Origin: a virus
Reading direction: 5' to 3' (one strand)
DNA: 36,330 nt
Virus record (IMG/VR): IMGVR_UViG_3300029448_000048
Coordinates: 19,613 to 55,942 of that record
This document shows positions 7,569-15,592 of this stretch, piece by piece (within the stretch, counting starts at the first letter, position 1; each line of letters begins with the position of its first letter). A model generated the notes under the pieces. That model saw only the letters and a program-made list of their open reading frames with translations. It was not told the DNA's origin and made no database searches. A program made the position numbers and the translations under genes.

Positions 7569-7598
7569 GAGGTATTATACTAAACTGTAGCCGTTTTT
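7521..7598. repeat. 14-bp perfect inverted repeat around a promoter
   Basis: AAAAACGGCTACAG (7521-7534) is matched exactly in inverted form by CTGTAGCCGTTTTT (7585-7598), with 50 bases between. The -10 box at 7574-7579 and the ATG of the 26-aa peptide lie in the loop. On minus-strand RNA reading through from hsp20 both arms are present and the downstream arm ends in U5, so it could act as a long-looped terminator; RNA starting at the inner promoter has only one arm. Confidence 0.6.
7574..7579 (-). promoter_or_regulatory. -10 box 5 nt before the 26-aa peptide start
   Basis: TTTAGTATAAT then ACCTC and ATG. It is probably the promoter for the small peptide, FlbD-like and glycosyltransferase genes, giving a leaderless or nearly leaderless first gene. 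Confidence 0.5.
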
Positions 7599-7617
7599 AT
7601 TATTTTTTTAGCTTATG

Positions 7618-8058
7618 CTATTTAACCTTGATCTCACGAGGTTTCTTACCTTCTGGTATGATTCTCTCAAGAGATACAGTTAAAAGTCCGTCTTTGAGTT
7701 CAGCATCCTTTACTTCGACATCTTCTGCCAATGTGAAAGTTCTTGTAAACTTTCTTTTACTAATGCCTTGATGAACTAGACTTTCCTTTTTATCATCTGT
7801 CCATTTTTCATGATTAGATGATATAGTTAGTTCGTTATCTGCATACTTAACACTAATATCATTCTTACCAAAACCAGCCAATGCGAGTTGAATGTCATAG
7901 GTAAAATCACCTGTCTTTTCAATGTTATATGGTGGATAGTTTCCTGATTGTGTTACTTCTTTGTTTTGATACATCTGCTCGAAATGGTCAAAGACACTAT
8001 CGAAGCCGATTGTGAGTGGTCTTAATTGATTAAAGACCGATGCATAATTTGCTGTCAT
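7618..8058 (-). CDS. Small heat-shock protein, Hsp20/IbpA type, 146 aa
   Basis: This ATP-independent holdase keeps unfolding proteins soluble. It reads like IbpA/IbpB along its whole length: LTIGFDSVFDHFEQM at the N-terminus, YPPYNIEKTGDFTYDIQLALAGF opening the alpha-crystallin domain, HQGISKRKFTRTFTLAEDVEV in the middle, and DGLLTVSLERIIPEGKKPREIKVK at the end, including the conserved G-L-L and a C-terminal I-x-V tail (IKVK). Start 8058 has AAGGAGAAAAAT before it; a longer in-frame start at 8088 lacks one. Hsp20 is common in marine T4-like phages, where it may aid particle assembly. It has a structured leader with two promoter-like boxes. Confidence 0.95.
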   Translation of the reverse strand: MTANYASVFNQLRPLTIGFDSVFDHFEQMYQNKEVTQSGNYPPYNIEKTGDFTYDIQLALAGFGKNDISVKYADNELTISSNHEKWTDDKKESLVHQGISKRKFTRTFTLAEDVEVKDAELKDGLLTVSLERIIPEGKKPREIKVK

Positions 8059-8140
8059 ATTTTTCTCCTTATTAAGCAAGTTAAACAATGAAACCCATTA
8101 GGCGTTTCAATGTGCAATTATATTTACACCCTATTATACT
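8059..8140 (-). promoter_or_regulatory. hsp20 leader: two promoter boxes and a hairpin
   Basis: From upstream, the minus strand shows GTATAATAG (TATAAT, about 8133-8138), then the T4-late-like 8-mer TGTAAATA (8121-8128), then a hairpin (CATTGAAAC with GTTTCATTG, one mismatch, 9-nt loop), then AAGGAG 6 nt before the ATG. Early and late transcripts could both feed hsp20. The hairpin does not cover the ribosome site as drawn, so an RNA thermometer is not supported without folding. Confidence 0.5.
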
Positions 8141-8160
8141 ACAATATTTTTTTAATTTAA

Positions 8161-8188
8161 AAAAAATACACACCTCGTTTGAGGTGTG
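8161..8188 (-). terminator. Rho-independent terminator
   Basis: CACACCTC pairs with GAGGTGTG around a 4-nt loop and is followed on the minus strand by ATTTTTTTT. It ends the transcript of the 70-aa gene and the cluster above it, just before the hsp20 promoters. Confidence 0.9.
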
Positions 8189-8221
8189 CAACCTAATCTT
8201 TAAGGATTTACTAACTATAAA

Positions 8222-8434
8222 CTAGCCCGCAACTGCTAAAGCATCTGTACGAGCATGCCGGGTTTGTCCACCCGGACGGTAACACTTGTAATAGAAGTGA
8301 CCGTGTGCATCAGTCAAATGACCATCACGGCAGATTTTCCAGGTACGAGAATCTTTCTTACCTTTTCCAATCTGAACACTGTCTCCTGCAAAGAAACGCA
8401 AAGGACGACCTCTCATGCTACTTTTCTTAACCAT
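8222..8434 (-). CDS. Small basic hypothetical protein, 70 aa
   Basis: This unrecognised, strongly basic protein (MVKKSSMRGRPLRFFAG..., many K/R/H) could bind nucleic acid; it has CRDGHLTDAHGHFYYKCYRPGG, in which two Cys and three His are spaced irregularly, without a standard zinc-finger pattern. An AAGGAGTATATT ribosome site supports the start. It is the last gene before the terminator at 8161-8188. Confidence 0.6.
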   Translation of the reverse strand: MVKKSSMRGRPLRFFAGDSVQIGKGKKDSRTWKICRDGHLTDAHGHFYYKCYRPGGQTRHARTDALAVAG

Positions 8435-8455
8435 AATATACTCCTTATTTTTGGT

Positions 8456-8659
8456 TTACTTGTAACGGTTAGACAATGACATCAATGTTGGAGCCCAAAG
8501 TCCAACAAAAATACCTGTCAATTTAGACATAGTTGGATGTGTACCAAATATAGGTACTTCCAACCAAATAAGAATAGACAAAACTACTGACGTAAGTGAA
8601 AGGTAAAAGAACCAATCGCTCTTTGTCATAGATGCTACTTTATTTAGATAATTACTCAT
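8456..8659 (-). CDS. Small two-span membrane protein, 67 aa
   Basis: Two hydrophobic stretches, about residues 17-37 (FFYLSLTSVVLSILIWLEVPI) and 44-60 (MSKLTGIFVGLWAPTLM), flank a short loop, with a basic C-terminus (SNRYK). AGGAG lies 9 nt before the ATG. It is unrecognised; small inner-membrane proteins of this kind are frequent in T4-like genomes. Confidence 0.65.
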   Translation of the reverse strand: MSNYLNKVASMTKSDWFFYLSLTSVVLSILIWLEVPIFGTHPTMSKLTGIFVGLWAPTLMSLSNRYK

Positions 8660-8674
8660 GATTTATATCTCCTA

Positions 8675-9037
8675 TTATTCAGCTTCTTCGGAAGATTCTT
8701 CTGAAGCTTGTTCCTGTGCTTGTAACTCCCTAGCTTGTGCAACCATATCTTTGATAACTTCATCTAACGCAGGCTTGAATTGTTCACAAGCTTCTGATAG
8801 ATGTTTAGCTTCAAGGTTAGCTTGAATAGGGAAACTCTGTCCAGTTGGATCTTGAATTGTGGTCATCGCTATAAATACTGGATCACGACTTCCGTCAACT
8901 ACATCAACACCTTTTTCATCTACTGGAAAAAATGCTTTGATACCACCTGCTTCTAGGTCTGTGTAGCTTTCTTCTCGATACAGGCCATCAGCATTTACAC
9001 TTGTCTGTATCTCAATACTATCTTTTTCTTCCGACAT
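8675..9037 (-). CDS. Acidic hypothetical protein, 120 aa
   Basis: This soluble, acidic protein has a beta-rich N-terminal two thirds (IKAFFPVDEKGVDVVDG, DPVFIAMTTIQDPTGQSFPIQANL) and a helical tail ending in a Q/E/S-rich segment. AAAGGAGTATAG before the ATG supports the start. It is unrecognised and sits in a run of small minus-strand genes. Confidence 0.6.
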   Translation of the reverse strand: MSEEKDSIEIQTSVNADGLYREESYTDLEAGGIKAFFPVDEKGVDVVDGSRDPVFIAMTTIQDPTGQSFPIQANLEAKHLSEACEQFKPALDEVIKDMVAQARELQAQEQASEESSEEAE

Positions 9038-9058
9038 TACTATACTCCTTTTTTAAGT

Positions 9059-9724
9059 TTAAAGTGAACCCTTTTCAATTAGACTTACACAAGAGCCTTT
9101 ACCTCTTGTTTCGTAAGCACCAACTTCTTCTAACATTTCATAATCATAATCTAGACCTTCAACTATCGCAGAACCGTCTGATAATGTCAACACACTAAAT
9201 GATATTTTTTCAACATCAAAATTATTATCAGGAATTAAATATGCTCCAAAGCAACCCTTTTCCCATGATTGTACTTCAATCAGATGACTCTCTTTTGATG
9301 TATCTTTAATTCCCTCATCATCACACTCAATACAACATGCTTGAATTTCTAAATCTTCATAAAGTACTTCTTCTTTATGATCATTTGACCAAAAATCAAA
9401 ATTTTCGGGTTCTACATCTGGGTAACGAGTAATTCTCATAACACCACTAGAATAATCTACACCTGTATGATGAATAATCTGTTCGGACATTTCGTACCAT
9501 TGTGTATATCCGTCCAGGAATTGTGCTTCTTCGGGTATTCTGTTTTCTGCTATAAACTCTTCTCTATCAAAAGCAAATACATATTCATCAACATCATACT
9601 CTACTTCACCCTCTTCATAATTAAGTCTATTGTCTTTCCAAAAATCATACTGATCTTGATCTAGTTTTCCTACAGATACTTCCGCACCTGATCCTAATAA
9701 TTCAACTAAAATTGTTCCAGCCAT
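9059..9724 (-). CDS. Acidic hypothetical protein, 221 aa
   Basis: A very acidic protein (long runs of D/E, e.g. YEEGEVEYDVDEYVFAFDREEF) with four Cys, including CCIEC at about 134-138. It is unrecognised. The start at 9724 (MAGTILVELLGSG) is chosen because GGAG lies 6 nt upstream; a longer frame to 9763 has no such support. TATAAT directly abuts this ATG (GGAGTATAATATGG), so both a ribosome site and a promoter-like box are present. Confidence 0.6.
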   Translation of the reverse strand: MAGTILVELLGSGAEVSVGKLDQDQYDFWKDNRLNYEEGEVEYDVDEYVFAFDREEFIAENRIPEEAQFLDGYTQWYEMSEQIIHHTGVDYSSGVMRITRYPDVEPENFDFWSNDHKEEVLYEDLEIQACCIECDDEGIKDTSKESHLIEVQSWEKGCFGAYLIPDNNFDVEKISFSVLTLSDGSAIVEGLDYDYEMLEEVGAYETRGKGSCVSLIEKGSL

Positions 9725-9725
9725 A

Positions 9726-9944
9726 TTATACTCCAGATGTATTCGCTGATGTTGTAGAATCACTAGTTGTGGTACTCGTGCTTGTCGTTGTAGATTTTGT
9801 TTCTTCTACTGTTTCTTCAACCACCTCTTCGGAAGACTGTTCAACCACTTCTTCTGTAAGACCGCCGGGTGTTTTATTTTTTGCTTCATATTCAGCACCT
9901 AAACTGCTTTCTACTCCGTCAGTATTATTTGTTCGCATTGGCAT
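9726..9944 (-). CDS. Low-complexity Thr/Ser/Glu-rich protein, 72 aa
   Basis: The protein is of low complexity: a Glu/Val-rich middle (EEVVEQSSEEVVEETVEET) followed by a Thr/Ser tract (STTTSTSTTTSDSTTSANTS). It is likely disordered. AAAGGAGATTATAA precedes the ATG. It overlaps the end of the nucleotide kinase gene by 20 nt and ends 1 base before the next start, so it is part of the same message. No function is known. Confidence 0.55.
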   Translation of the reverse strand: MPMRTNNTDGVESSLGAEYEAKNKTPGGLTEEVVEQSSEEVVEETVEETKSTTTSTSTTTSDSTTSANTSGV

Positions 9945-10518
9945 TTTTATAATCTCCTTTTATTAACATCCATTTTATAGCTTCGCATGTTTGTGTAGGT
10001 GTTTCTTCTTCATTATTATACACTATATCAAAATTTTTATAGTCATCTAATTGATTTTCTGACACATGTGACATTTTAGATGGATTTCTAGTTAAACGGA
10101 TTACAATTCCACCAGATTTTTGTATGGCTTCTACTTCATCTATAAATCTCACATCGGTGCAAGTTACAGTTTTATATTTTTTGGACTCTTGTATAAACAA
10201 ATCAACCCAGGTACTAGAATGAAAAGACCTTACTACATCTGTGCCAAAATACTGTAAGAGTTCTCTACCTGTTAGATTGCTACCTATTCTATCTTCACTT
10301 AGCTGTGAGTTGTCACATAACCAACTAGATACTTTTATGTGTATTTCATCATCTTTTTTCTCATAGAAGTTTTCAATAGGAATAGTGAATATGTTACTAC
10401 ATAATTCTTTTAAACTTTTTGCAAGAGGTATCTTAATATCAATAATACCTTCTCTTACTAGATAATCTCCTACGGTGTCCTTACCACTACCTGCTTTACC
10501 TGAAATACCAATAATCAT
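9925..10518 (-). CDS. Deoxynucleoside monophosphate kinase (T4 gp1 type), 197 aa
   Basis: This enzyme phosphorylates dNMPs to dNDPs using ATP, feeding phage DNA synthesis. P-loop GISGKAGSGKDT is at about residues 4-15. LTGRELLQYFGTDVVR is the hallmark segment of the phage dNMP kinase family, and TCTDVRFIDEVEAIQKSGGIVIRLTRN is the Walker-B-like strand and following helix. Length is close to the family's 190-240. The ATG at 10518 has only GAGAT after a TATAAT box 5 nt upstream and no good ribosome site. It overlaps the Thr-rich gene by 20 nt. Confidence 0.85.
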   Translation of the reverse strand: MIIGISGKAGSGKDTVGDYLVREGIIDIKIPLAKSLKELCSNIFTIPIENFYEKKDDEIHIKVSSWLCDNSQLSEDRIGSNLTGRELLQYFGTDVVRSFHSSTWVDLFIQESKKYKTVTCTDVRFIDEVEAIQKSGGIVIRLTRNPSKMSHVSENQLDDYKNFDIVYNNEEETPTQTCEAIKWMLIKGDYKNANANK

Positions 10519-10523
10519 ATCTC

Positions 10524-10529
10524 ATTATA
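10524..10529 (-). promoter_or_regulatory. -10 box 5 nt before the dNMP kinase start
   Basis: TGTATAAT, GAGAT, then ATG. It has the same geometry as the boxes before the helicase, primase and PRMT genes and is likely the promoter of the kinase-to-8222 gene run. Confidence 0.5.
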
Positions 10530-10546
10530 CATGTGATAAGATTTTT

Positions 10547-10792
10547 TTAATCATATTTTATCAAAGGATTTATGGGTAGCACTGGATTTTTTACAGTATA
10601 TATGTCACCATTATCTAGTTCAATAATATCAATCGATGCATATAAAATACCTTCATTATCCTGTGTAGGGTCTATGTCTCTTGTAGCCGGATTCTTTCCG
10701 AAGTTAGTATACTTAGTACCCTGAATGGTAATAAATGATTCTCCTGGACTTAGTGCCTCCACTTTTTCCCACCATGTATTTTCTTCACTCAT
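10547..10792 (-). CDS. Hypothetical protein, 81 aa
   Basis: This unrecognised small soluble protein looks mostly beta (ESFITIQGTKYTNFG, GILYASIDIIELDNGDIYTVKNPVLP). The start at 10792 is chosen over 10804 because GAGGAAC lies just before it. It overlaps the last codons of the subtilase gene by 8 nt, so it is translated from the same message. Confidence 0.6.
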   Translation of the reverse strand: MSEENTWWEKVEALSPGESFITIQGTKYTNFGKNPATRDIDPTQDNEGILYASIDIIELDNGDIYTVKNPVLPINPLIKYD

Positions 10793-13700
10793 TATGTTCC
10801 TCATTCAGTATGTTAATAAATTCAAAAGAACTCGCTCTTGAATTTCTATATTTATTATTTAAAAACAAAACAGCCGATGTGGCTTTTGTGTTTACTGGTT
10901 GAGGATAAGCATCGTTACCTTGTAAAAAGCTGTTCATACCTTCTCGTTCGGGTGTTTCCATGAAAGGTACGGTTGCAGATGTTACTATATCAAGTCTATT
11001 TCCAAAATTACCATTAAACCAGGGATAATATCTTCTATTAGTTGTATTAACTCCATAGTTTCCTTCACCTCTACAACCGTTCATGATAATACCTGAGATA
11101 GCGTCATTTAGTAGACTAGCTTTTGCTTGAACGGGTGTATATTCTGGGTGTGCTTGTAATTTCAAGGCTAAAACACCAGCAACTTGAGGTGAGGCCATTG
11201 ATGTTCCTCCTATTTTATGTATCTTAAAATTAGTATCTAATGGATATGTATTCCTTCCTCGAACATATTGCTCAGACAAAAGAAGAGATGGTTCTGTAGG
11301 GAAAGAACTCTGTATGTTTTCACCAAACGCATATATATCAATACCTGAACCATAGTTACTAAAATGGGAAGCCATGTATTTTGCACCTGATAGTATAGAA
11401 GAGGTTTCAACCATTGAGGCTCCGCTTGCTAAAGAACCTTGGGTTATTCTGATTGGTTCACCGCTTCCTGATCTATGATTTGGTATTGCATGATTCAGAT
11501 AAGGTCTATATAATAAATTTTGCATTCTATCTCGACTGAGTAAAGGTATGGCAGATCGTCCTGCACTAAGGGTATTATAATGACCACTTACAATACCGGT
11601 TATTTCTGGGTATCCAGAATGTGGTAAGTATCGAACTGTTTGTCCTCTAGCACCTGCACGATCTCCGTTTGAACCTTTTGACCAGCTATATTCATACCTC
11701 ATTCCTGTTGATACTGGTTGTGAACTAAGTCCATGATGGTAAACGGTCATATCCATGATCATCTCATTAAATGACGATTCTCTTAGTGAACCAACTGTAA
11801 AATGTCTTTGTTGTTTTCCACCTGTAGTTCTATCACCGGGTGAATTACCACGAGTATAATGTTGAGCATCATATCCTTGATACTGAGGTAGATGTAAAAA
11901 ATATGCGGCAGAATTCGGAACCGAAGACAAAGGTCCTGATGATAAAGGCGGAACTGAGGGTAAAGCAGATGGTGGAGCACCGATGTAATTACCCCAATTT
12001 GCGTGTTTTGGTGATGCTATATATCTTCTATCATTACCGGCCGCAACCACAACATGAATACCCTCGTCTATCATCTCACCAACATCTTGATCAAAGGCGT
12101 TGATTCTCACTGATCCTACTGGAGTAAGTAGTGTGTTGGTTGATTCTGAACTATAAGGTAGGGGCGCCATAGGAAAAGCATAATTTCTTTCAAATCCGAA
12201 TCTAGAGCGAATTGATTTTTCCGATTCATGAGTTTGAAATCTAAATGTTTCAGCGGAACCTTTTACTCCTTGAGATAGTAAAAAGGTCTCGTTTGTACTG
12301 GCTTTGTAGCCAACCATACCACTATAAGGGTACTGATTCCATGCTTGTCCATTACCAGCACTCTGCTGTGTAACACGACCGCTAAGAATAGGATCAAAAT
12401 CGTAATTACCATAAGAGGCACTTAAAGGTAAAGGAATTATATTAGTCGCAGAAAGTGCCGTACTAAGAACTGACGGTGGTGTGCTTGTTGGATGAGAACC
12501 TGTACCTGATATTGTATCATAATACATTGTCCCTCCAAATTTTATATTTGTGAGTCTTCTTCTACCAAATCTAGGATTATAAGCAGGTACATTCCATATC
12601 CATGGAATATGTTCATCTGTATTTAAATAGTCTCTCGCATTCAATACAGCAAATTTTCTCCACTCGGAATCATCTGCTGATGAAGATTTAAATTGTGCTA
12701 TACCGCTTGGATATAAAGCGGATAAGGGACCTTTTGCTAATGTTCCTGACATAGGTATAAAGCCTGCGCCTGACGAGGGTATGGCACTTGTATAATAAAC
12801 ATCATTTAATCTACTCAATGCGGAAAGTGGTGATTCCGCTTTTATATAACCACCGTGTCCAATAATTTTTCCGTCACCGTTTCTTGGATACCAGGAAGAA
12901 CCCCAACTCATATTAACAATCGTTGGTCTTTTATATCCCGTTTTAGGATCAATCGGCTTATTTCTATGCCATAGTTTTATTAAGTCAAATGAATCGTTAA
13001 GTGATATACATTCAGATGCTGGTGTGCCTGTAGCACCACCAACGGCTATTTTGTGTGCATAGATTCTGGCATTTTTAGCCCAGCCATATGTTTTACCGGC
13101 TACGGTACCTGCAACATGTGTTCCGTGTCCATGTCTATCTGTATAATGTGCGGAAGGCATTTGTGTAGATAAAGGAAAGGAAGAGGCCGCAGTTCCTATA
13201 GCTGATGTATGATACCAGTTTATTTGCTGAAGTCTTGATACACCATTTTCGTCAAAAAATTCTGGATGATCGGCTTGTATACCTGAGTCTTGAATTACTA
13301 CATCTACACCTGTTCCATCCATTGAAAATCGATACTCATCAAATTCTGAAAATGCTTGTTGTTGCATTCCAAAAGCATATCCAGTAGAAGATGTTGCTTT
13401 ACCGGATGCGGGTCCACCGGAAATAATAGGTCTTAAATAGCACCATTTAGGTAATCCGGTTAAGGCTATGTTATATGGTTCTGCTGTTCCTTTTTCTCGT
13501 TCGAAGGCATCTCTAATAAATGAATTACCAGTAACCGGTATATATGTGTGTAAAATTTTAGCAAAGTCTTTATGTCCAGATGTTCTCTCACTTCCTGTTC
13601 CTCTTCCATTTCGACCTACACTACCTATAGTACCGTCTTCGTTTATTGTGAGATTAACGGAGACCTGTCTGTTTAATTTTATAAAAGGACCAGATTGAAC

Positions 13701-13967
13701 TGAGTTTAAATGAAGTATTACATGTGGGTCTTTCTCTGGCGGTATTGTAACACTTTGAACTCTATGGTCTTTTAAAAGACACTTAGCCTCTTCTTCGGTC
13801 AAATCATAGTGTGTGTTTACTTTAGAAGCTACTCTTGGATTAATTACGTCTACACATCTTGAAGGTACTGATGATCCACCACCTTCTCTACACATTTCTT
13901 TGCAGAATTCGTCATGATCTTCACCTCTAACTAATGTTACAATGTACTCTTTTCTTTGAGTAGACAT
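10785..13967 (-). CDS. Giant subtilisin-family (S8) serine protease, 1060 aa
   Basis: This serine protease has the full subtilase catalytic set: Asp227 in VVIQDSGIQADHPE, His281 in DRHGHGTHVAGTVAG, oxyanion-hole Asn645 in VVAAGNDRR and Ser933 in GGTSMASPQVAG. Residues 1-80 (KEYIVTLVRG... LLKDHRVQSVTIPPE) look like an I9-type pro-domain with the ending that abuts subtilase domains. The very long insertions (about 360-620 and 660-900) are Ser/Gly/Tyr-rich. No signal peptide is visible, which fits a virion or lysate protein rather than a secreted one. AGGAGG before the ATG suggests strong translation. Its place beside a fibre-like gene suggests a structural or tail-associated protease. S8 proteases are known from other marine phages. 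Confidence 0.93.
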   Translation of the reverse strand: MSTQRKEYIVTLVRGEDHDEFCKEMCREGGGSSVPSRCVDVINPRVASKVNTHYDLTEEEAKCLLKDHRVQSVTIPPEKDPHVILHLNSVQSGPFIKLNRQVSVNLTINEDGTIGSVGRNGRGTGSERTSGHKDFAKILHTYIPVTGNSFIRDAFEREKGTAEPYNIALTGLPKWCYLRPIISGGPASGKATSSTGYAFGMQQQAFSEFDEYRFSMDGTGVDVVIQDSGIQADHPEFFDENGVSRLQQINWYHTSAIGTAASSFPLSTQMPSAHYTDRHGHGTHVAGTVAGKTYGWAKNARIYAHKIAVGGATGTPASECISLNDSFDLIKLWHRNKPIDPKTGYKRPTIVNMSWGSSWYPRNGDGKIIGHGGYIKAESPLSALSRLNDVYYTSAIPSSGAGFIPMSGTLAKGPLSALYPSGIAQFKSSSADDSEWRKFAVLNARDYLNTDEHIPWIWNVPAYNPRFGRRRLTNIKFGGTMYYDTISGTGSHPTSTPPSVLSTALSATNIIPLPLSASYGNYDFDPILSGRVTQQSAGNGQAWNQYPYSGMVGYKASTNETFLLSQGVKGSAETFRFQTHESEKSIRSRFGFERNYAFPMAPLPYSSESTNTLLTPVGSVRINAFDQDVGEMIDEGIHVVVAAGNDRRYIASPKHANWGNYIGAPPSALPSVPPLSSGPLSSVPNSAAYFLHLPQYQGYDAQHYTRGNSPGDRTTGGKQQRHFTVGSLRESSFNEMIMDMTVYHHGLSSQPVSTGMRYEYSWSKGSNGDRAGARGQTVRYLPHSGYPEITGIVSGHYNTLSAGRSAIPLLSRDRMQNLLYRPYLNHAIPNHRSGSGEPIRITQGSLASGASMVETSSILSGAKYMASHFSNYGSGIDIYAFGENIQSSFPTEPSLLLSEQYVRGRNTYPLDTNFKIHKIGGTSMASPQVAGVLALKLQAHPEYTPVQAKASLLNDAISGIIMNGCRGEGNYGVNTTNRRYYPWFNGNFGNRLDIVTSATVPFMETPEREGMNSFLQGNDAYPQPVNTKATSAVLFLNNKYRNSRASSFEFINILNEEHNE

Positions 13968-13978
13968 TTTTACGCCTC

Positions 13979-14347
13979 CTAGTGTAAGTCAACCCAAGAG
14001 CCATTTACTCTTGCCTGCACCTTATTGGTTGTAGTATTTAATATAAGGTCTCCATCTATTGCAAATAGATTATTTCTTTGACTTGTTGTAAAAGATGCGA
14101 GTCTAAAAGGTGAATTACTTATTATGACCGATTCGCTTGCTGACAATGTTATTGTAGAGTTACTAGCTATAACAGGTGATCCTGTTCCTGTGTTTTCTAT
14201 TCTTTCATAATTTAAAATCGATACACCACTTAAAGTACCTTTAAAAACATTATTTGAATTTTTAAAGTAAACTTGTTCATCTACAGAATTAGATGAAAGT
14301 GTTTTTACTAAAGTACCTTTTGTTGCAGATGTGGTAAAGCTTGGCAT
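13979..14347 (-). CDS. Fibre- or tail-like protein, 122 aa
   Basis: This Ser/Thr/Asn-rich beta-type protein has the closing pattern FAIDGDLILNTTTNKVQARVNGSWVDLH, common in phage tail-fibre and other virion proteins, where a '..GDlwyNtttnklq...nG.Wv.l' segment is frequent. That supports a structural role, although no family can be named. AGGAG is present 7 nt before the ATG, and the ATG shares bases with the stop of the upstream kinase gene (TAATG). The gene ends 12 nt before the subtilase start. Confidence 0.6.
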   Translation of the reverse strand: MPSFTTSATKGTLVKTLSSNSVDEQVYFKNSNNVFKGTLSGVSILNYERIENTGTGSPVIASNSTITLSASESVIISNSPFRLASFTTSQRNNLFAIDGDLILNTTTNKVQARVNGSWVDLH

Positions 14348-15336
14348 TATTTATCTCCTGATAATCTCTTAGTGTATGTACCACCAAAAGGATGTCTAAC
14401 ATCAGTATCATCTATCTCAGTTCCTGTTTTCATACCGACAGTTGTTGTGGTCATTTGTTCTTCTTTTTTCACGACTCCTTTTACCTCAGAAGTTGACCAT
14501 GTATTTGCGTTTGGTACATAGTTTGCAATTTTAGCCAAAATATTTTTATCTATACTGTTTTTTGATAATGCTGGTTTACCTGATCTTTTAACATAAAAAT
14601 AATCAGCCTGTTTGATGTACTTACCACCTGATTTTCCTATTTCTAATTCGGTATCAACATTAACTTTATTAAATGCGAAAACAATATCACCATCCATATA
14701 TCTTTTCAGACCTTTACCCATGTTAACAATATCCAACATGGTCTGGGAGGCACCTCGATGAGTATTCACAAGAATCTCAACGGGTACAACTCGACCTCTA
14801 GATGGATTTAGATTTTGTTTCTTAGCAACTTCAATATCATTAACTACCCAGACGATGTGTATGTTTTTAGGATCGTAATTAAACTGTCTTGCTAATCTGG
14901 TTATATTATCCAACTTCTGTAAATCTTTTAGTGTAACATCGAATATGACATTTGGTTTTTCTTTTGCACCGCTATAAAACATACTCTTAAAGAATACTTG
15001 CTGTGCCTTACTTGGTAGATTTAATTCTCTTCCAATTATATCATGTAGCTTGGATACATCATCACCCTTTAATAAATTTATTTTGGATAAGTCTACTCCA
15101 AATTCATCTTGAACTTTCTTGTTAAGCTTGGGTGCTTTTAAGGCCTTTGATTTTAAATCATCAACATCAAATACTTTACCTTCTAATCCGATTAGCTCTT
15201 TTAGAACAAATCCTTTACCTGAACCGGCACCACCTGCGAGTATCAGTAGGTTACCAGACCTTGGATAAGCTTTATTCGCAAAGGTAATTAATTTTTCATC
15301 TACTTGCTGTGTTTCGTAAAATTTCTTAAATCTCAT
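14347..15336 (-). CDS. P-loop kinase, zeta-toxin/polynucleotide-kinase-like, 329 aa
   Basis: An N-terminal P-loop LLILAGGAGSGKGFVLKEL (Walker A at about 35-43) is followed by VFDVDDLKSKAL, a substrate-side DxD region as in zeta-type kinases, and NVIFDVTLKDLQKLDNI plus IHIVWVVNDIEVAKKQNLNPSRGR with arginines suited to bind phosphate. The last 100 residues are unlike kinases and may be a separate domain. The start at 15336 has TGAGGAGAA before it and overlaps the cupin gene by 11 nt; an earlier in-frame start at 15351 lacks a site. The substrate is unknown; it could be a nucleotide, sugar or protein kinase. Confidence 0.65.
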   Translation of the reverse strand: MRFKKFYETQQVDEKLITFANKAYPRSGNLLILAGGAGSGKGFVLKELIGLEGKVFDVDDLKSKALKAPKLNKKVQDEFGVDLSKINLLKGDDVSKLHDIIGRELNLPSKAQQVFFKSMFYSGAKEKPNVIFDVTLKDLQKLDNITRLARQFNYDPKNIHIVWVVNDIEVAKKQNLNPSRGRVVPVEILVNTHRGASQTMLDIVNMGKGLKRYMDGDIVFAFNKVNVDTELEIGKSGGKYIKQADYFYVKRSGKPALSKNSIDKNILAKIANYVPNANTWSTSEVKGVVKKEEQMTTTTVGMKTGTEIDDTDVRHPFGGTYTKRLSGDK

Positions 15337-15592
15337 TTTTTTTCTCCTCAATTTTTACTACAAGGTTTGAATCACCTTTTATAATTCTATGATACTCATT
15401 CTTATTTACATGAATTATGTCACCTTTATTGAGGTTTACTGGTAATTGATTATCGTATTGAAATTTCCAGTTTTCACCTTCTAAAACCGTTATCTTTCTA
15501 TCTTCATGATCTCTATGCCAGACGAAATTTCCGACTGGTTGATTTACATCAAAGTATCTCAATCCTTCTTTATCTATATATGGGTTTACCAA
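15326..15592 (-). CDS. Small cupin-fold protein, 88 aa
   Basis: The single-domain cupin pattern is visible: motif 1 as VWHRDHEDRKITVLEGENW (H..H....E-like metal ligands), motif 2 as GDIIHVNKNEYHRII (His ligand near 68). At 88 aa it is a minimal barrel. Cupins bind a metal and may be enzymes or sugar binders; the substrate is not visible. It overlaps both neighbours (7 nt with the upstream gene, 11 nt with the kinase gene), indicating tight coupling. Confidence 0.7.
   Translation of the reverse strand: MVNPYIDKEGLRYFDVNQPVGNFVWHRDHEDRKITVLEGENWKFQYDNQLPVNLNKGDIIHVNKNEYHRIIKGDSNLVVKIEEKKNEI

Noticed and set aside
8059-8120. RNA thermometer in the hsp20 leader
   Set aside because: A hairpin exists, but it does not pair with the AAGGAG ribosome site as far as can be seen by eye.
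11840-12103. Plus-strand open frame inside the subtilase
   Set aside because: Antisense shadow of the protease gene with low-complexity His/Tyr-rich translation.
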